From Magicicada septendecula (taxonomy: Eukaryota > Arthropoda > Insecta > Hemiptera > Cicadidae): 64,000 nt of DNA. Positions 45,245 to 56,000 of this stretch are shown in pieces. The number at the start of each line of letters is the position of its first letter. The stretch's first letter is position 1. The stretch spans positions 314,711,986 through 314,775,985 of the forward strand of contig CM068367.1 of the NCBI GenBank assembly GCA_034769895.1, given 5' to 3'. The notes below the pieces were generated by a model. It was given only the letters and a program-made list of their open reading frames with translations, ran no database searches and had not been told where the DNA came from. The position numbers were made by a program, and so were the translations under genes.

Positions 45245-47760
45245 TAAAAATGCCACATCCTAATTATTTAGATTCGGTTGTCTTTAGACGTAGAATACGT
45301 AAATTTGAGGTTTGCGGCTACAGTCGCACGCACTTGTACAAAGACGAGATTTCTCCTCTCTCGAAATCAAACGGCTTCAGGTATCCGCCAAAGCCGAACC
45401 ATCTGCCTCCTGTCGATGTGATCACGGAGGGGCTGATTTCGTCGGGCTTGCATTTCATGGAAATATGTTGACTGAGACACAAAGGCACTCTAGGAATCAT
45501 CGGACAAGTCGTAAACGACCCGGTGAACGTTAACAAAATGATCACGTCTCTGCCAGAGCATGTTCTATATGACTATGAATATCTTGAGATTGAGAGCTGT
45601 CGACTGAATTCACAAGTTCAGATGCGTCCGAGCCACTGAGAACATCACGAAAAGCAAATCGAGAGCCGTCAGTTTGTGGACGAATGCGTGGAAAAGAACT
45701 TTGCTTTCCTCAGATCGCTTCCAAATTCTGGCAGAACTGCATAAAGTATCTTATCTGGATGTCCGTCAGCTCGGGAAGCCAACCATGTTTCTAAAAATGA
45801 GTGCCAATGAGATCCGGCGGCTCATCTGCTGAAAATGCTTTATCGTCTTCACGATTACTTTAAGGAAATCGACAAGATCCTTGGAAACTTATTGCAAACA
45901 TTTGAAAGAAGCAAGCGAAGTGAAGCCACCTAGTGAACGAGGAGCCGATTGACTCCAGCGTCTACTTCAGAAAGCTAGTCGACACCGTGATGTCGATGCT
46001 GCAAAGCAAGTGTAAATACAATCCATTCGGCAAATTACATGTGCACGACTACATTCTGAGGCTCGATTTTCAGCATTGTGGCAGTCCTCACGCTCACATA
46101 CTGCTTAGGCTTGAGAACAACCCGAAGGTGTTGGTTGGCGAGGTGACGCCGCAAACGGTTTCACTCTTGATGGATTTGTGTAGTGAATCGCAAAGACATC
46201 AGAAAAGAGAAGATTAGCAATCAAATACACCGAGACATGCACAAAGCGAGGAGAGATCGTGTCGCTTCGGTTCTGGCCAAGGCCCGAGATTATACGTAAT
46301 TCTGCCGATGGCGACAAATGACGGTCGCAAGAGCAGACTCAAGAGCAGCGCACAAAAGTTGAGACAAGCACTCAACTAACGGAGTGACGAAAGTAATGAC
46401 GAGTTTCTCCGCGATAATAAGCTCAGCTAACTCAAAATACTTAAACATCATCAGAGCATCGCTGCCGACCGTTGTCTTCAAACGAGACAAGACTCAAATA
46501 TATATAAACACGTTCAACCCGTGGTGTTCTTCAATTCTGAACTCCAATATGGATTTAGAATTTATATTAAAGGAATAGCCATTCGCACAGTATGTGGTCG
46601 AGTACACGAATAAATCCAACTGAGGAACTAGTAACCTTCATAAGAGAGCTGGTAAAGTTGCATGAGTCGAACTCCGAGAACGATTACCCCGAGAAAGGAA
46701 CTTAGTTCGAAATTCTTAAACACCGTTGAGCTCGCAAGAGGACACGTGGTGTCTGCTGCGATAACCGGTGAGCCGCAGCAGTCGACTCGTGAACTACGTT
46801 CCCACCATGTGGCCACAAGAGCGACAGATGGCGAAGAAGAAGCGATTTACAACGAATAAAGAAGGCTTGGGCGAAGACTGGGCGTTTAGACTAAATCAGT
46901 CATACAGAAATACGAGGAGAGACCAGAGGATTTAAGCAACGTCCGCTTGGCCGATTTCGTCGCGTAGTACCCGCCGGTCGTCAATAGAAAGCTCACGAGG
47001 AGAGCAGGTGACGAACTCCCTCGAGAAACGGAACGAGCCATAATCGGATGAAGACGATGAGAAGTATGACGACCCGAAGGGCATGGGAAAAGCAATGGCA
47101 AACCTATTCACTCCAATCAAACAGTATATCGACGTAGACAGCCAGAATGAATAGATATAGAAACTACCAGATCGAGGACACGAGGAACAAGCGAGAGATG
47201 GTCACGTTCTTCTTTCCATTCTGCAACGAGTTGGTCGACATCCTCGACAGACTCAAGTTTCTCGAGATATAAGATCGTGAAAGCAGTCTTAATGGACAAA
47301 CAATGGGAATATGAGTGTAAGATGAACATCCAAGCGCCGATAGAGGAACTAAGAGATCTTTGCGAAGAGGATGACGACACAGAGGGAAGCCAACGATGAC
47401 TTTGGTACGAAATGGGCAACACGATATCGGAGGGTCGGAAATGAGCAAGCAATAGTACTGTGAGTTGACGCGAAGGACGAACGCCGAACAGCGAGAGCTA
47501 ATACTAGAGTTCATCCATTGCTTGAGCACACCAGACAGAGATCCGATTCAGAACTACCTCGCGGGACCAACCGGCAGTGGCAAGACATTGACTCTCAACC
47601 TAATCATGGCCACTACAAACAGGTTCCGCCAAAAGCATAATACACTAAGGAATGCATACGGTACGTGGCGTGTGTGTCAACTGGACTGGAAAAGCGGCAG
47701 TAAACCTCAACGGCACAACGGTCCACACGGTGTTTCGCCTCATGCCGCAAAGTAATAAAT
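45245..47760 (+). pseudogene. Helitron Rep/helicase (decayed, 3'-truncated)
   Basis: Fossil of a Helitron replication initiator-helicase, the rolling-circle transposition protein. In order: an N-terminal region with CGYSRTHLYKDEISPLSKSN and GFRYPPKPNHLPP (45318-45410); NKMITSLPEHVLYDYEY (about 45533-45585); QFVDECVEKNFAFLRSLPNS (45670-45730); VYFRKLVDTVMSMLQS (about 45960); the HUH-type Rep motif SPHAHILL, with HxH at 46089-46097; FNPWCSSILNSNMDLEFIL (46515-46570); VVEYTNKSN (46600); and a PIF1 helicase start, NAEQRELILEFIHCL, with Walker A GPTGSGKT at 47564-47587. The helicase is lost about 55 residues after Walker A. Many stops and frameshifts; no functional protein. The Helitron 3' hairpin/CTRR end was not found. 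Confidence 0.9.
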
Positions 47761-47789
47761 GCGTATTTGTGATGTAATAAACCGACATT

Positions 47790-48000
47790 TTAAACACAAA
47801 ACATGAATAGACACAAGAATTAAAATGTATGAAACGATTGCGGTGCCGACATTCCTTTATGGAAGTTAATCATGGGTTCTTACTAAGAGACAAGAAAACC
47901 ACATACTTTGAAATTCTTAGGAAGTAGGAAGTCTTATAAAAATTGTAAGAAACTACCTTCACTTCAACTAGTTTTAGCCAATCATAGTTAAGGTTTTAGA
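47790..48000 (+). pseudogene. Non-LTR ORF2 C-terminal fragment
   Basis: DTRIKMYETIAVPTFLYGS (47812-47868), a stop, then SWVLTKRQEN (47872-47901), the junction that follows the reverse transcriptase domain in non-LTR elements (compare RRIKFYK...TLIYANEAWVM at 32300). It is the same element type and strand as 44000-45190. The Helitron fossil in between suggests it was inserted into this retrotransposon. Confidence 0.75.
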
Positions 48001-49052
48001 AATAAGAGAAGGGAACAGTCCTACCACTGTAAATAAGGGTTACACCCACGATTTTTGTATGAAAAGCCAAGCAAATGCTGGAGAAAACAGATTTGATTGT
48101 GGGTGTTCTTACAAAGATTACGTCTGTCTCACTTTAACTTTGATCTGAGTTAGAAGGTGTTCTAAGAGAGTCTCCCTAGTAGTGATAGTCAGTCATACGT
48201 TTTGTTCTTTGTAAATTTTTAAAGAGTAACAAAAGTAGTTACATTAATTGCTCAGACTAAGTACTAGTAACCGAAGGTACTTAGAGTTGAGTAAAAGTAA
48301 TTGACTTATTTGAATTAAGTTAATTTCAAGAATTATTATTATTTGCGAATAATAAAAGTTTTGTATTTGCGAATCATCAATAAATTGCCTTCAGAAAAGA
48401 ACGGTTCATATCAATGATTAAAATTCCCCTCCGAAGCCACAACAACTATTAATGTTGTATAACAGTTATAGATTAGCAGTCACTCGATAGGTTACAACAA
48501 GCTACTGATCTTCTGCAAAAGTATCTGAAATACTTTGGTTCTGCTTAAGACGTGGGTATTTTCATCAACGCATTACTCTTCGTCCTATGTATGTCGTTGT
48601 AATCTTAAATACTGAGGACGTATTTCGAAATTAAAACACGACAATCGATACGACAGGAGATGAAACAGACGCTGAAGTCAGAGACATAATGATACATTCT
48701 AGAATCGGAGTGGGTACCAACATATATCACCAATTATGAACATAATGTTCTTGCAGTCGGCTTATAAACAGCAGAAACAGTAATGCAATTATTGAATCAT
48801 GTTATTTACTCCATGTAATACAGCCGTCTTTTAAGACCTTTAAAGTAGGAACAAAAAAGTATTATTTCAGAGAACAACGAGGAGAGAGAATTAACTGCCA
48901 CACAATTAAAACACTATCGCCATGAACATGATATGACTAGCTTTATTAGAAGCGGGAATCGCTCCAGTATTCGAATGGGTATCGGTGTGTTGTCCTGTGT
49001 GGTCTAAATAGTAATCGTATAAAAGAGAAATATAAGGCTTTTATTCTGCATC

Positions 49053-49083
<31 letters not shown>

Positions 49084-49169
49084 AACGATAAAATATAATT
49101 TTTAAATTAAATTGCATGCAGCACATCGTTGGGTAAACGCACACAAGGATAAAATTACCTCTTTGCCTT

Positions 49170-49401
49170 TTGTCATACTTCGTTTTTTATTCACAAAAAT
49201 ATTTTTACCATATTTCATGTAAAACGACATTTACCACATTTTGTGTAAAGAGTACCTTTGTCATAAGTCAAACTAGAAACCGTTCAGACTAACGGAAATG
49301 TCATTTATCGATAATGTTAAATATTCCAATTAAAATTTCTTAGCTTCAAAGGTTTTGTAAGAAACTAAATTACGCCAAACGAAACAATACAAACAAGCGT
49401 A
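49170..49401 (+). repeat. Direct repeat pair, copy 1
   Basis: About 85-90% identical to 50159-50383: ttttaccatatttcatgtaa, gagtacctttgtcataagtc, gtcatttatcgataa and acgaaacaatacaaacaagc occur in the same order. The spacing between copies is about 760 bp. The two could be LTR-like termini or dispersed copies. The interior holds only a (CT)n tract and short frames. Confidence 0.9.
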
Positions 49402-49735
49402 CAATGGCCTATGAACAAGTAGAATAGCGGTTGTATCTCTTGTTTATTTATAACATTTACTTAACTAAATACAAAAAATCTTATGTTCGAATTCTATTAA
49501 AATTTCAGAGTTTGTTCGCAACTGAAAATTTAGCACTAAATTTAGCACATTTGAATTATCAATACATATGGCACTACAAAGAGTCTAACTGTACACTTAA
49601 CGCAGAGCGGAGCTTCAGTTGCACGGACTTAACCAAATAGAAAAAGACAGACGTTTTTGATACAAAAAGCAGAGCCATGTTATTGCAACATTACAAAAAT
49701 AAATCTCGAGAGCCGTGCAATAAATCACTACATCA

Positions 49736-49738
<3 letters not shown>

Positions 49739-49787
<49 letters not shown>
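49739..49787. repeat. (CT)n microsatellite
   Basis: About 24 uninterrupted CT units. Confidence 0.95.
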
Positions 49788-49791
<4 letters not shown>

Positions 49792-50158
49792 GTGTTAATG
49801 GACTCTGGCAGCTCTCTAAGAAAGTGTACTCTGTAAACCTTAGTGGCGCAAATATTTTACTTTTTATTTTTCTCTATAATGTACTTCCTGTTTCCGACTA
49901 GACGAATGGTCACTCCGTCTACCAAAAACTTTTCTACTCATTGTAATTTTTAATTGTATATACCTGTTGTTACAGAAAGACATTTGAGATTATTTTTTAA
50001 TTGTAACAATACAGCGTAAAAGTCAGGTAGCAAGACTTAGGCCTATATGTATAGGCTAACTTTTGCCTCCATTGTTCATTGTACTATATACCGGCTATTT
50101 TCTATTGAGTAATAATTGTAAATCTTTATGTGAATGTAGCAATATAAATAAATATATT

Positions 50159-50383
50159 TCGTTTTTGATTCACAAAACAAATTTTACCATATTTCATGTA
50201 AAACAATATTTACCCACATTTCATGTAATGAGTACCTTTGTCATAAGTCAAACTAAAAACAGTTCAGACAAACGGAAAAAGTCATTTATCGATAACGTTA
50301 AATACTTCAATTAACATTTCGTATCTTCAGTGGTTTTATAAGAAACTAAATTACTCCAAACGAAACAATACAAACAAGCGTAT
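50159..50383 (+). repeat. Direct repeat pair, copy 2
   Basis: Partner of 49170-49401, same orientation. The match ends in both at acaaacaagcgta. Confidence 0.9.
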
Positions 50384-50842
50384 TGTTTTGTATAATTTTG
50401 TATTATTTCGATTATTGTTGATTCATTTGTAATCTCTGAAGATACTGAATCTACAATAAAACGTACGTCAGGATAATTAAAATAATATCAACACCTTGCA
50501 GAAGTAATATAATTTGATAATATATAATGTTATTCAAAGAATCCCTCAAGAAACTCGTGGAATTACTTATTATGTATATTTCTTAGTCTTTTTTTTTTTT
50601 CAGATCAACGTTTTAGCGACTGTCATAAGAGATTCCAATGTTTACAGAAACAATTACATTTCCTAATCAAGTGTAATTTGGGTGAGTGCGATAAATGTAC
50701 GAGAAATTATATCGGGAAACGTTGCCTTCTTGATACAAGTTTTGGAGGTTGCATTTTAGTGGTAACAAATTTTGGAGACTATACTTAGATCAGATTTGTT
50801 TATATTTAACTTTTTATGTTTTCACTACATAAATTTATTAAT

Positions 50843-51067
50843 TACAACTATTTCGCTAACGACTCGGAACACAAAGTTTTTTATGAGTAAAAACATAAAG
50901 TTTTACCTTATAACCTGAACCGGTTTTCACTTTTATAAAGCTTCTTCAGAGGTTTCTTTCCTCTGAAGAAGCTTTATAAAAGTGAAAACCTGTTCAGGTT
51001 GTAAGGTAAAACTTTGTTTTTACTCATAAAAAACGTTGTGTTCCGAGTCGTTAGTGAAATAGTTGTA
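50843..51067. repeat. Long foldback: 110-bp inverted repeat arms
   Basis: Arms 50843-50952 and 50960-51067 are about 95% complementary around a 7-base loop (tttcttt). Differences include a two-base indel near aaacataaag/aaacaaag and a few substitutions. Sequence at the centre is gcttcttcagagg. Such a structure could be a foldback element, an inverted duplication, or a hairpin RNA source. No target duplication is clear. Confidence 0.92.
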
Positions 51068-52540
51068 TTTAGTTAAGTAACGGACACGTCATGGACAACG
51101 AAATCCAAGAATAAATTTATTATTAAATAATGTACATGCCCCATTAGTATCGTGCGCGCGCGCCCACACACATTCACACACACACAAATATATGTGCAAA
51201 ATTATTGCAATATACATACAGTAATATTGTTTACTTTTATATTAAATGTATATTTTGCTCACTATATTTACCATTCTTACTGAAACATGTGTGCTTGGAT
51301 GCTTTCTCATCTCGGTACATACATTTTTTCTTCTCTTCCACTTTACTTAATAAAATTAAATTTAGGTTTTTTGAAATGTAATTTTTTTCTTGAATCGAAC
51401 GCGTTCCTTAATTAATCCTGCATTAAAATATAGGCCTAATTAATTCATTGTTCATATATTTTCAAATGTTCTCAGAGGTTCGTTTTTTTTCTTGAGGTAT
51501 GGTAGATGATTATTATTAGTTGACTAGGCTGCTACGGTACATGAGCATGTGTGTGTGTGTGTGTGTGTGTGGCAGAGAGAGGGGGGAGAGTAACAAAAAC
51601 CAATATTTATTGTGTACGTAATTAAGGAAGACTTCATTAGTCTAAAACGTCGTTTTTTTTTGTGTTGAAATGGTTTTGCACGAGTGTGCGAGTGTAAATC
51701 ATATTTCATTACAAAATAATAAACTTGTGGCTTTACGACCGGTTTATATATGAGAACGGTCGTTGTTACTGACTGGCTCGCCCAAGCCAATGTCCTCTGT
51801 CTTTATTGCCTTGTTTCCTTTTATTGTATTTCATAATGTTTATGTTTACTTATGAAAAACAACAATGCTACGTATTGTTGTCCCTCGGTCAGTGAACCAT
51901 ACTATTAACCAGTCACACATGCGGGCGCGATAACCATTTTTAATTTCTGTTTTGTAATGCCGTTGTTCTCCAGCGAGTGAGACACTGTTAATTAACGTCG
52001 GAAAAAGTCAGATTCAAAAGATCGAGAGCGCTGTGAGGGCGGAGTCAGGGAAAAACAATAGCTAAATGTAAATGTAACCATATACAAGTAAGTGATCACG
52101 TAAAAAATATCCATGGTTAAAGGAAAATTATTGCAATTTCGGAAAAATTTTATCTTAATTTGATTAAAACCAAGAATAAAAATTAATATTTTCAGGTAAT
52201 CCGTTTTTTTTTAAGCAGAACAGTTATACACAGAATATTCCTTAAAAACGAGATTGACAGTAATCAATAGGTGTTACCTACCCAATCAAATGTGTCAACA
52301 CAGACGTATTTGTGTTGGTTAGCGCTCTGAGCCTAAATTTTTGGATGCGACATTTAAATTAACCCTTTCCTGAAAAAATGTGTACCTTCAATTTGACTTT
52401 TCCCCACACTTTTCAAGTAGATTTCAGAAAGTAACAAACGATGATAAAACAGACAATATCAATAAAATAAGGGCCTTTTATAAAAAACAAAATTTAAGGA
52501 TTATCGCAAACGGATTTTGCATTGTGCATGATCAGTCATC

Positions 52541-53023
52541 ATGAATTTTGCAGCGGAAAGAAGACGAAGAAGAATTATTTATTTTGATAAAATTTTACAA
52601 ACTAATCTCAAAACCCCTTATAGATCCATTGTAAAAGCTCTTGAATTTAAAGTGACTGACCACCGGTTCTACGTTCAATTGCCCTTCACGAAAAGATGTA
52701 GTCTCATGAATTACATACAGGCCAATGTGATAACAGGTTGAGCCATTAATTACATGTTTTGAATAATAAAGATAGAAAAGATACTCTCTCTTTAATTTAA
52801 GAGCTCCTTACACGTCTAGCAGAGGACACCGTTAAACTGAATGATGGAGGAGAGTCTCCTTAATCTACACAGAAGATACGACCAGACACAGACTCAAATC
52901 TATTGGCAGTGTAGATTTTGTCTAAGCGCAAACAAGATGATGAAAGGGAAGAATAAAAAGGGAGAAGTTAGAAAAATCAAAACAGACAGTGTCGCTTCTT
53001 ACCACAGGGCTACAGAATGTTTA
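52541..53023. other. Unassigned DNA left of the mariner element
   Basis: Two short open frames on the plus strand (52541-52741 and 52841-53041). The second runs into the transposon TIR, so its end is accidental. Neither has a recognisable motif. Confidence 0.45.
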
Positions 53024-53025
53024 TA

Positions 53026-53050
53026 CAGGGTCCGCCAGTGAAGCGGGAAA
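53026..53050. repeat. Mariner-like left terminal inverted repeat
   Basis: 25 bp, identical in reverse complement to 54328-54352. Presumed transposase binding site and cleavage end. Confidence 0.93.
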
Positions 53051-53134
53051 ATTAAAAGTACACAATTTTTTCATGAAACATTTATTATCAGAATTTTTTT
53101 TACAGATTTGAGTTGAGTAAAGTATGCCATTATT

Positions 53135-54226
53135 TTACTTTTTAAAAATAACGCCGCTCAAGTGAGAGCCATTTCTGTGTAAACATTCTTCTAATCTTGA
53201 CCGAAAATTTTCCATCACTCGACGAAGCAGGTCAGGTTGAATCCGTGCAATTTCTTGTCTGATATTCGTTTTTAATTCCGGTATGGTGTGCGGTCTATCA
53301 ATGTACACCCTGCTCTTCAGAAATCCCCAAAGAAAAAAGTCGCATGCGGACAAATCTGGGGATCTTGCAGGCCATGAGATGTCGGAATGTCTGGATATGA
53401 GTCCGTCCGGGAAGAGTTCTCTTAAAGCAGCCATGGACACACGAGCAGTATGACTTGTGGCCCCATCCTGCTGGAAAAAATTAATTTCCGGAAACCTAGG
53501 GAGCTGTTGCATCAAAAATGTTCTGACCATGTGTGTGTAGCGGTCTGCATTGACAGTTGTGGTGTTTCCTCTATCGTCTTGGAAAAAATATGGCCCAATA
53601 ATGCCAGATGATGAAACTGCACACCACACCGTAACTTTCGGACTATGTAATGGCTTTTTATGCAACTCACCTGGGTTTTCATCATTCCAGTATCGACTAT
53701 TTTGTTTGTTTACATATCCATTCAAATGAAAATGTGCTTCATCTGACATAAACATGCGGTGAATAAAGTTTTCATCATCATTTACACGTCGCAATATTTC
53801 TTCGCTGAAAATCCTGCGAGCCAGCATATCGCCATCTTTCAACTCCTGGATTACTTGAATTTTGTAAGGATGAAAAGATAAGTCTTTATGCAAAATTCGT
53901 CGCAACGATGTGTCACTAATGTTTAGTGCGGATGCATGTTTCATTGCAGAACGTTGTGGACTACGCGTCAATGCTACTCGAACTCTTTCAATGTTTTCCT
54001 CTGTTCTTACAGACCTTGTTGCTCCTCTATGCTTTAAGTTTAATGTGGAACCAGTTTCTTCAAACTTTTTCACCCATGACATAATTGCATGAGCGGACGG
54101 CACTCTTCCATGTCGTGGAATATTGAAATTATTACGAAACAATCGTTGTACAGAAGTCACACAGTCACCATTCTTATAAAACGATTTTACGCAGAAAGCA
54201 CGCTGTGCACCGGACCACTGCTCCAT
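53135..54226 (-). CDS. Tc1/mariner superfamily transposase, DD41D type
   Basis: A 363-residue enzyme that would cut and paste its own element at TA sites in the nucleus. Residues 1-60 form the N-terminal helix-turn-helix region (DUF4817-like, with SVQRLFRNNF and SAHAIMSWVKKFEETGS). A second DNA-binding helical region spans about 70-120 (RSPQRSAMKHASALNISDTS). The DDE/D catalytic core follows: D162 in FMSDEAHFHLNGY, D254 in FFQQDGATSHTA and D296 in SPDLSACDFFLWGFLKS. There are 41 residues between the second and third aspartates. WPARSPDLSACDFFLWG is the usual motif around the third aspartate. Length matches the family (about 340-370). The ATG at 54226 opens the conserved N-terminus. There are no internal stops, and the gene sits between intact TIRs, so it may be functional. 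Confidence 0.95.
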   Translation of the reverse strand: MEQWSGAQRAFCVKSFYKNGDCVTSVQRLFRNNFNIPRHGRVPSAHAIMSWVKKFEETGSTLNLKHRGATRSVRTEENIERVRVALTRSPQRSAMKHASALNISDTSLRRILHKDLSFHPYKIQVIQELKDGDMLARRIFSEEILRRVNDDENFIHRMFMSDEAHFHLNGYVNKQNSRYWNDENPGELHKKPLHSPKVTVWCAVSSSGIIGPYFFQDDRGNTTTVNADRYTHMVRTFLMQQLPRFPEINFFQQDGATSHTARVSMAALRELFPDGLISRHSDISWPARSPDLSACDFFLWGFLKSRVYIDRPHTIPELKTNIRQEIARIQPDLLRRVMENFRSRLEECLHRNGSHLSGVIFKK

Positions 54227-54327
54227 GTTTTAAAACATATAATAACAAATGGCATTAAATGTAAAACAACAATCGAAAACCTCCACGCCCTCTCGTGAGC
54301 AGAAAATGAACTATTGGACTTTCAAAA

Positions 54328-54352
54328 TTTCCCGCTTCACTGGCGGACCCTG
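54328..54352. repeat. Mariner-like right terminal inverted repeat
   Basis: 25 bp, perfect partner of 53026-53050. It lies about 100 bp upstream of the transposase start codon, so the short leader between them must hold the promoter. Confidence 0.93.
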
Positions 54353-54354
54353 TA

Positions 54355-55449
54355 TTTAAAGAAATATTTGATTTAAAAATTCTTAGAAAATTGAATAATC
54401 GTACATTATAATTCTCACAAAGACATGAAAAAAACTGGTCGGCATGAAATGAACTGTAAAGGTTTAAAATCGACATGAAAAAAGTTATTAACAAATTACA
54501 TAAATATACGAAGCTGCTTTTTCTTTTGTTTTCATTTTCATATTTCCAGATAAAAACTTCCAATATTTTATCTGGAAAGAAGTTAGCAAAATAATCACGC
54601 GTGTAAACAGTTTTCAGTCTGCTTTCAGTATTAACCACACATTAGCCAAACGTAATAGGCGATTTCATCGTGTTAATACTTTAACACCAGCTTCTCTAGA
54701 GCAATATAAATGCGAGTTATGTTACTTCTCTACTTGCAGTTCTGTATGCAGTTTTTCATTTCTCGTTATGACACAGCAGCGGGAGGTGGACTGTACAGCA
54801 GTCAGTAATTTACTTAGAATGAATGCGTCAGGCGGTTACAGTTAGTCGTAGGCGCAAGTCCATTGCTCCTTGTGTATATACACATTGGCATGCATCGATG
54901 CGTTTTACAGTCTGGTTTGCACCTTAATAAGCGTTGCGGTGTACAGTATTTATATAAACTTGGCTTAGAAAACACAATTTGTTTCACACTACTGTCAACA
55001 AATAACAATGACAATTGGTCGTTGTTACGTACAGTTTACATTATGTGTTTCTACATTCACTTTTCACTTTGAACGGTTTATTGTAAACAGCCTCCGGTTT
55101 CACCACATCCTACGCTTCCTCTAAAACCGATGACAAAATCTATTTTTGGAACAAAAAATAAATTAATAAAATAAAATAAAATGTGATTTTTTGTGGATAC
55201 TGTAACTAAGTAAAATAAAGTAATTAATCGTGTCATATATAACTGAAATTACTATTGACCTATCTCCGAACAACGCACACACGTAATAACTTTTGTATAG
55301 GCTATACACTTTCTCCCGATCAGAAAACGTTTTGAAATACTACTACATACTACTACTCCCGCATTACTACTACAACAACAACTACTACTAATAGTAATAC
55401 TAATACTAATACTACTATCGCACTTTCTGTGTTAAGCTACGCCCTGTTT
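54355..55449. other. Unassigned DNA
   Basis: No gene recognised. (ACT)n and (AAT/ACT)n microsatellites at about 55340-55425. Confidence 0.55.
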
Positions 55450-56000
55450 CGTTTAATTACGGGGACACTCCCACCTCTTCGCTAGCCAGCCACGAGGTCT
55501 TCTTGCTGTCTAGCGGTACACGCAAACAATGCTCATACATCCGTGCAATGTAGTCACTTCAGCTTCAGTATGTATTCTCTCCTTGACCAGTAAATTTACT
55601 GCTTGAAATGCCACATTAATTTCTTACGTTTTCATTTCGCATGCTGTTCCACCTGGTTTATCCCATAGTTTTATTAAAATCTTCATTCCCTGCAAAGTTT
55701 TAAGACAGGTCGTACCATGGCTACATATTTCCTAGTTTTAACATGAGGATTCCTTCTGTGACATCTGGCTACTAATCTTTTCCCCAGCAAAGTAACAGCC
55801 CACCAAGTATCCTGCTATTCGATGTGTACACCTAGATAAGTAAAGAGGAAATATTGCTCAATTACCTCTTCTCTCAGTTGTAATTTATTCTTCCAACTGC
55901 TCTTTACTTGATGTTATAATCTTACTTTTCCGTTGATATTATTTTGATATATTATGCATAATCTTTCTGAACTACTGCGTTCTTCACAGATTTTTTTTTT
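55450..56000 (-). pseudogene. Probable non-LTR retrotransposon C-terminal fossil
   Basis: Minus-strand frames read VIEQYFLFTYLGVHI (55818-55862), where F.YLG is the conserved block after the reverse transcriptase palm. Next come VKTRKYVAMVRPVL (near 55720), compared with the family's YKTLIRPVLLYG, and ARRPRGWLAKRWECP (near 55480), compared with GRPRKRWED. The order and direction are right, but decay is heavy and the match is short. Confidence 0.4.

Larger units (their letters stand above)
48001..52540. other. Non-coding DNA with repeats
   Basis: No gene recognised. Contains (GT)n at 49055-49079, a pair of 225-bp direct repeats (49170 and 50159), (CT)n at 49739-49787, a long foldback (50843-51067), a short (CG)n/(CA)n patch at 51151-51186 and (GT)n at 51547-51571. 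Confidence 0.6.
53026..54352 (-). mobile_element. Intact mariner-like (DD41D) transposon, 1327 bp
   Basis: The terminal inverted repeats are perfect over 25 bp. Each begins CAGGGTCCGCCAGTGAAGCG and continues ggaaa. TA dinucleotides flank the element on both sides (53024-53025 and 54353-54354), the Tc1/mariner target duplication. It carries one uninterrupted transposase gene on the minus strand. Intact ORF, ends and duplication point to a recent insertion, much younger than every other element in the window. Confidence 0.95.

Noticed and set aside
47117..47529. Minus-strand frames of 111 and 121 codons
   Set aside because: Antisense to the Helitron fossil; the plus strand carries the recognisable protein motifs.
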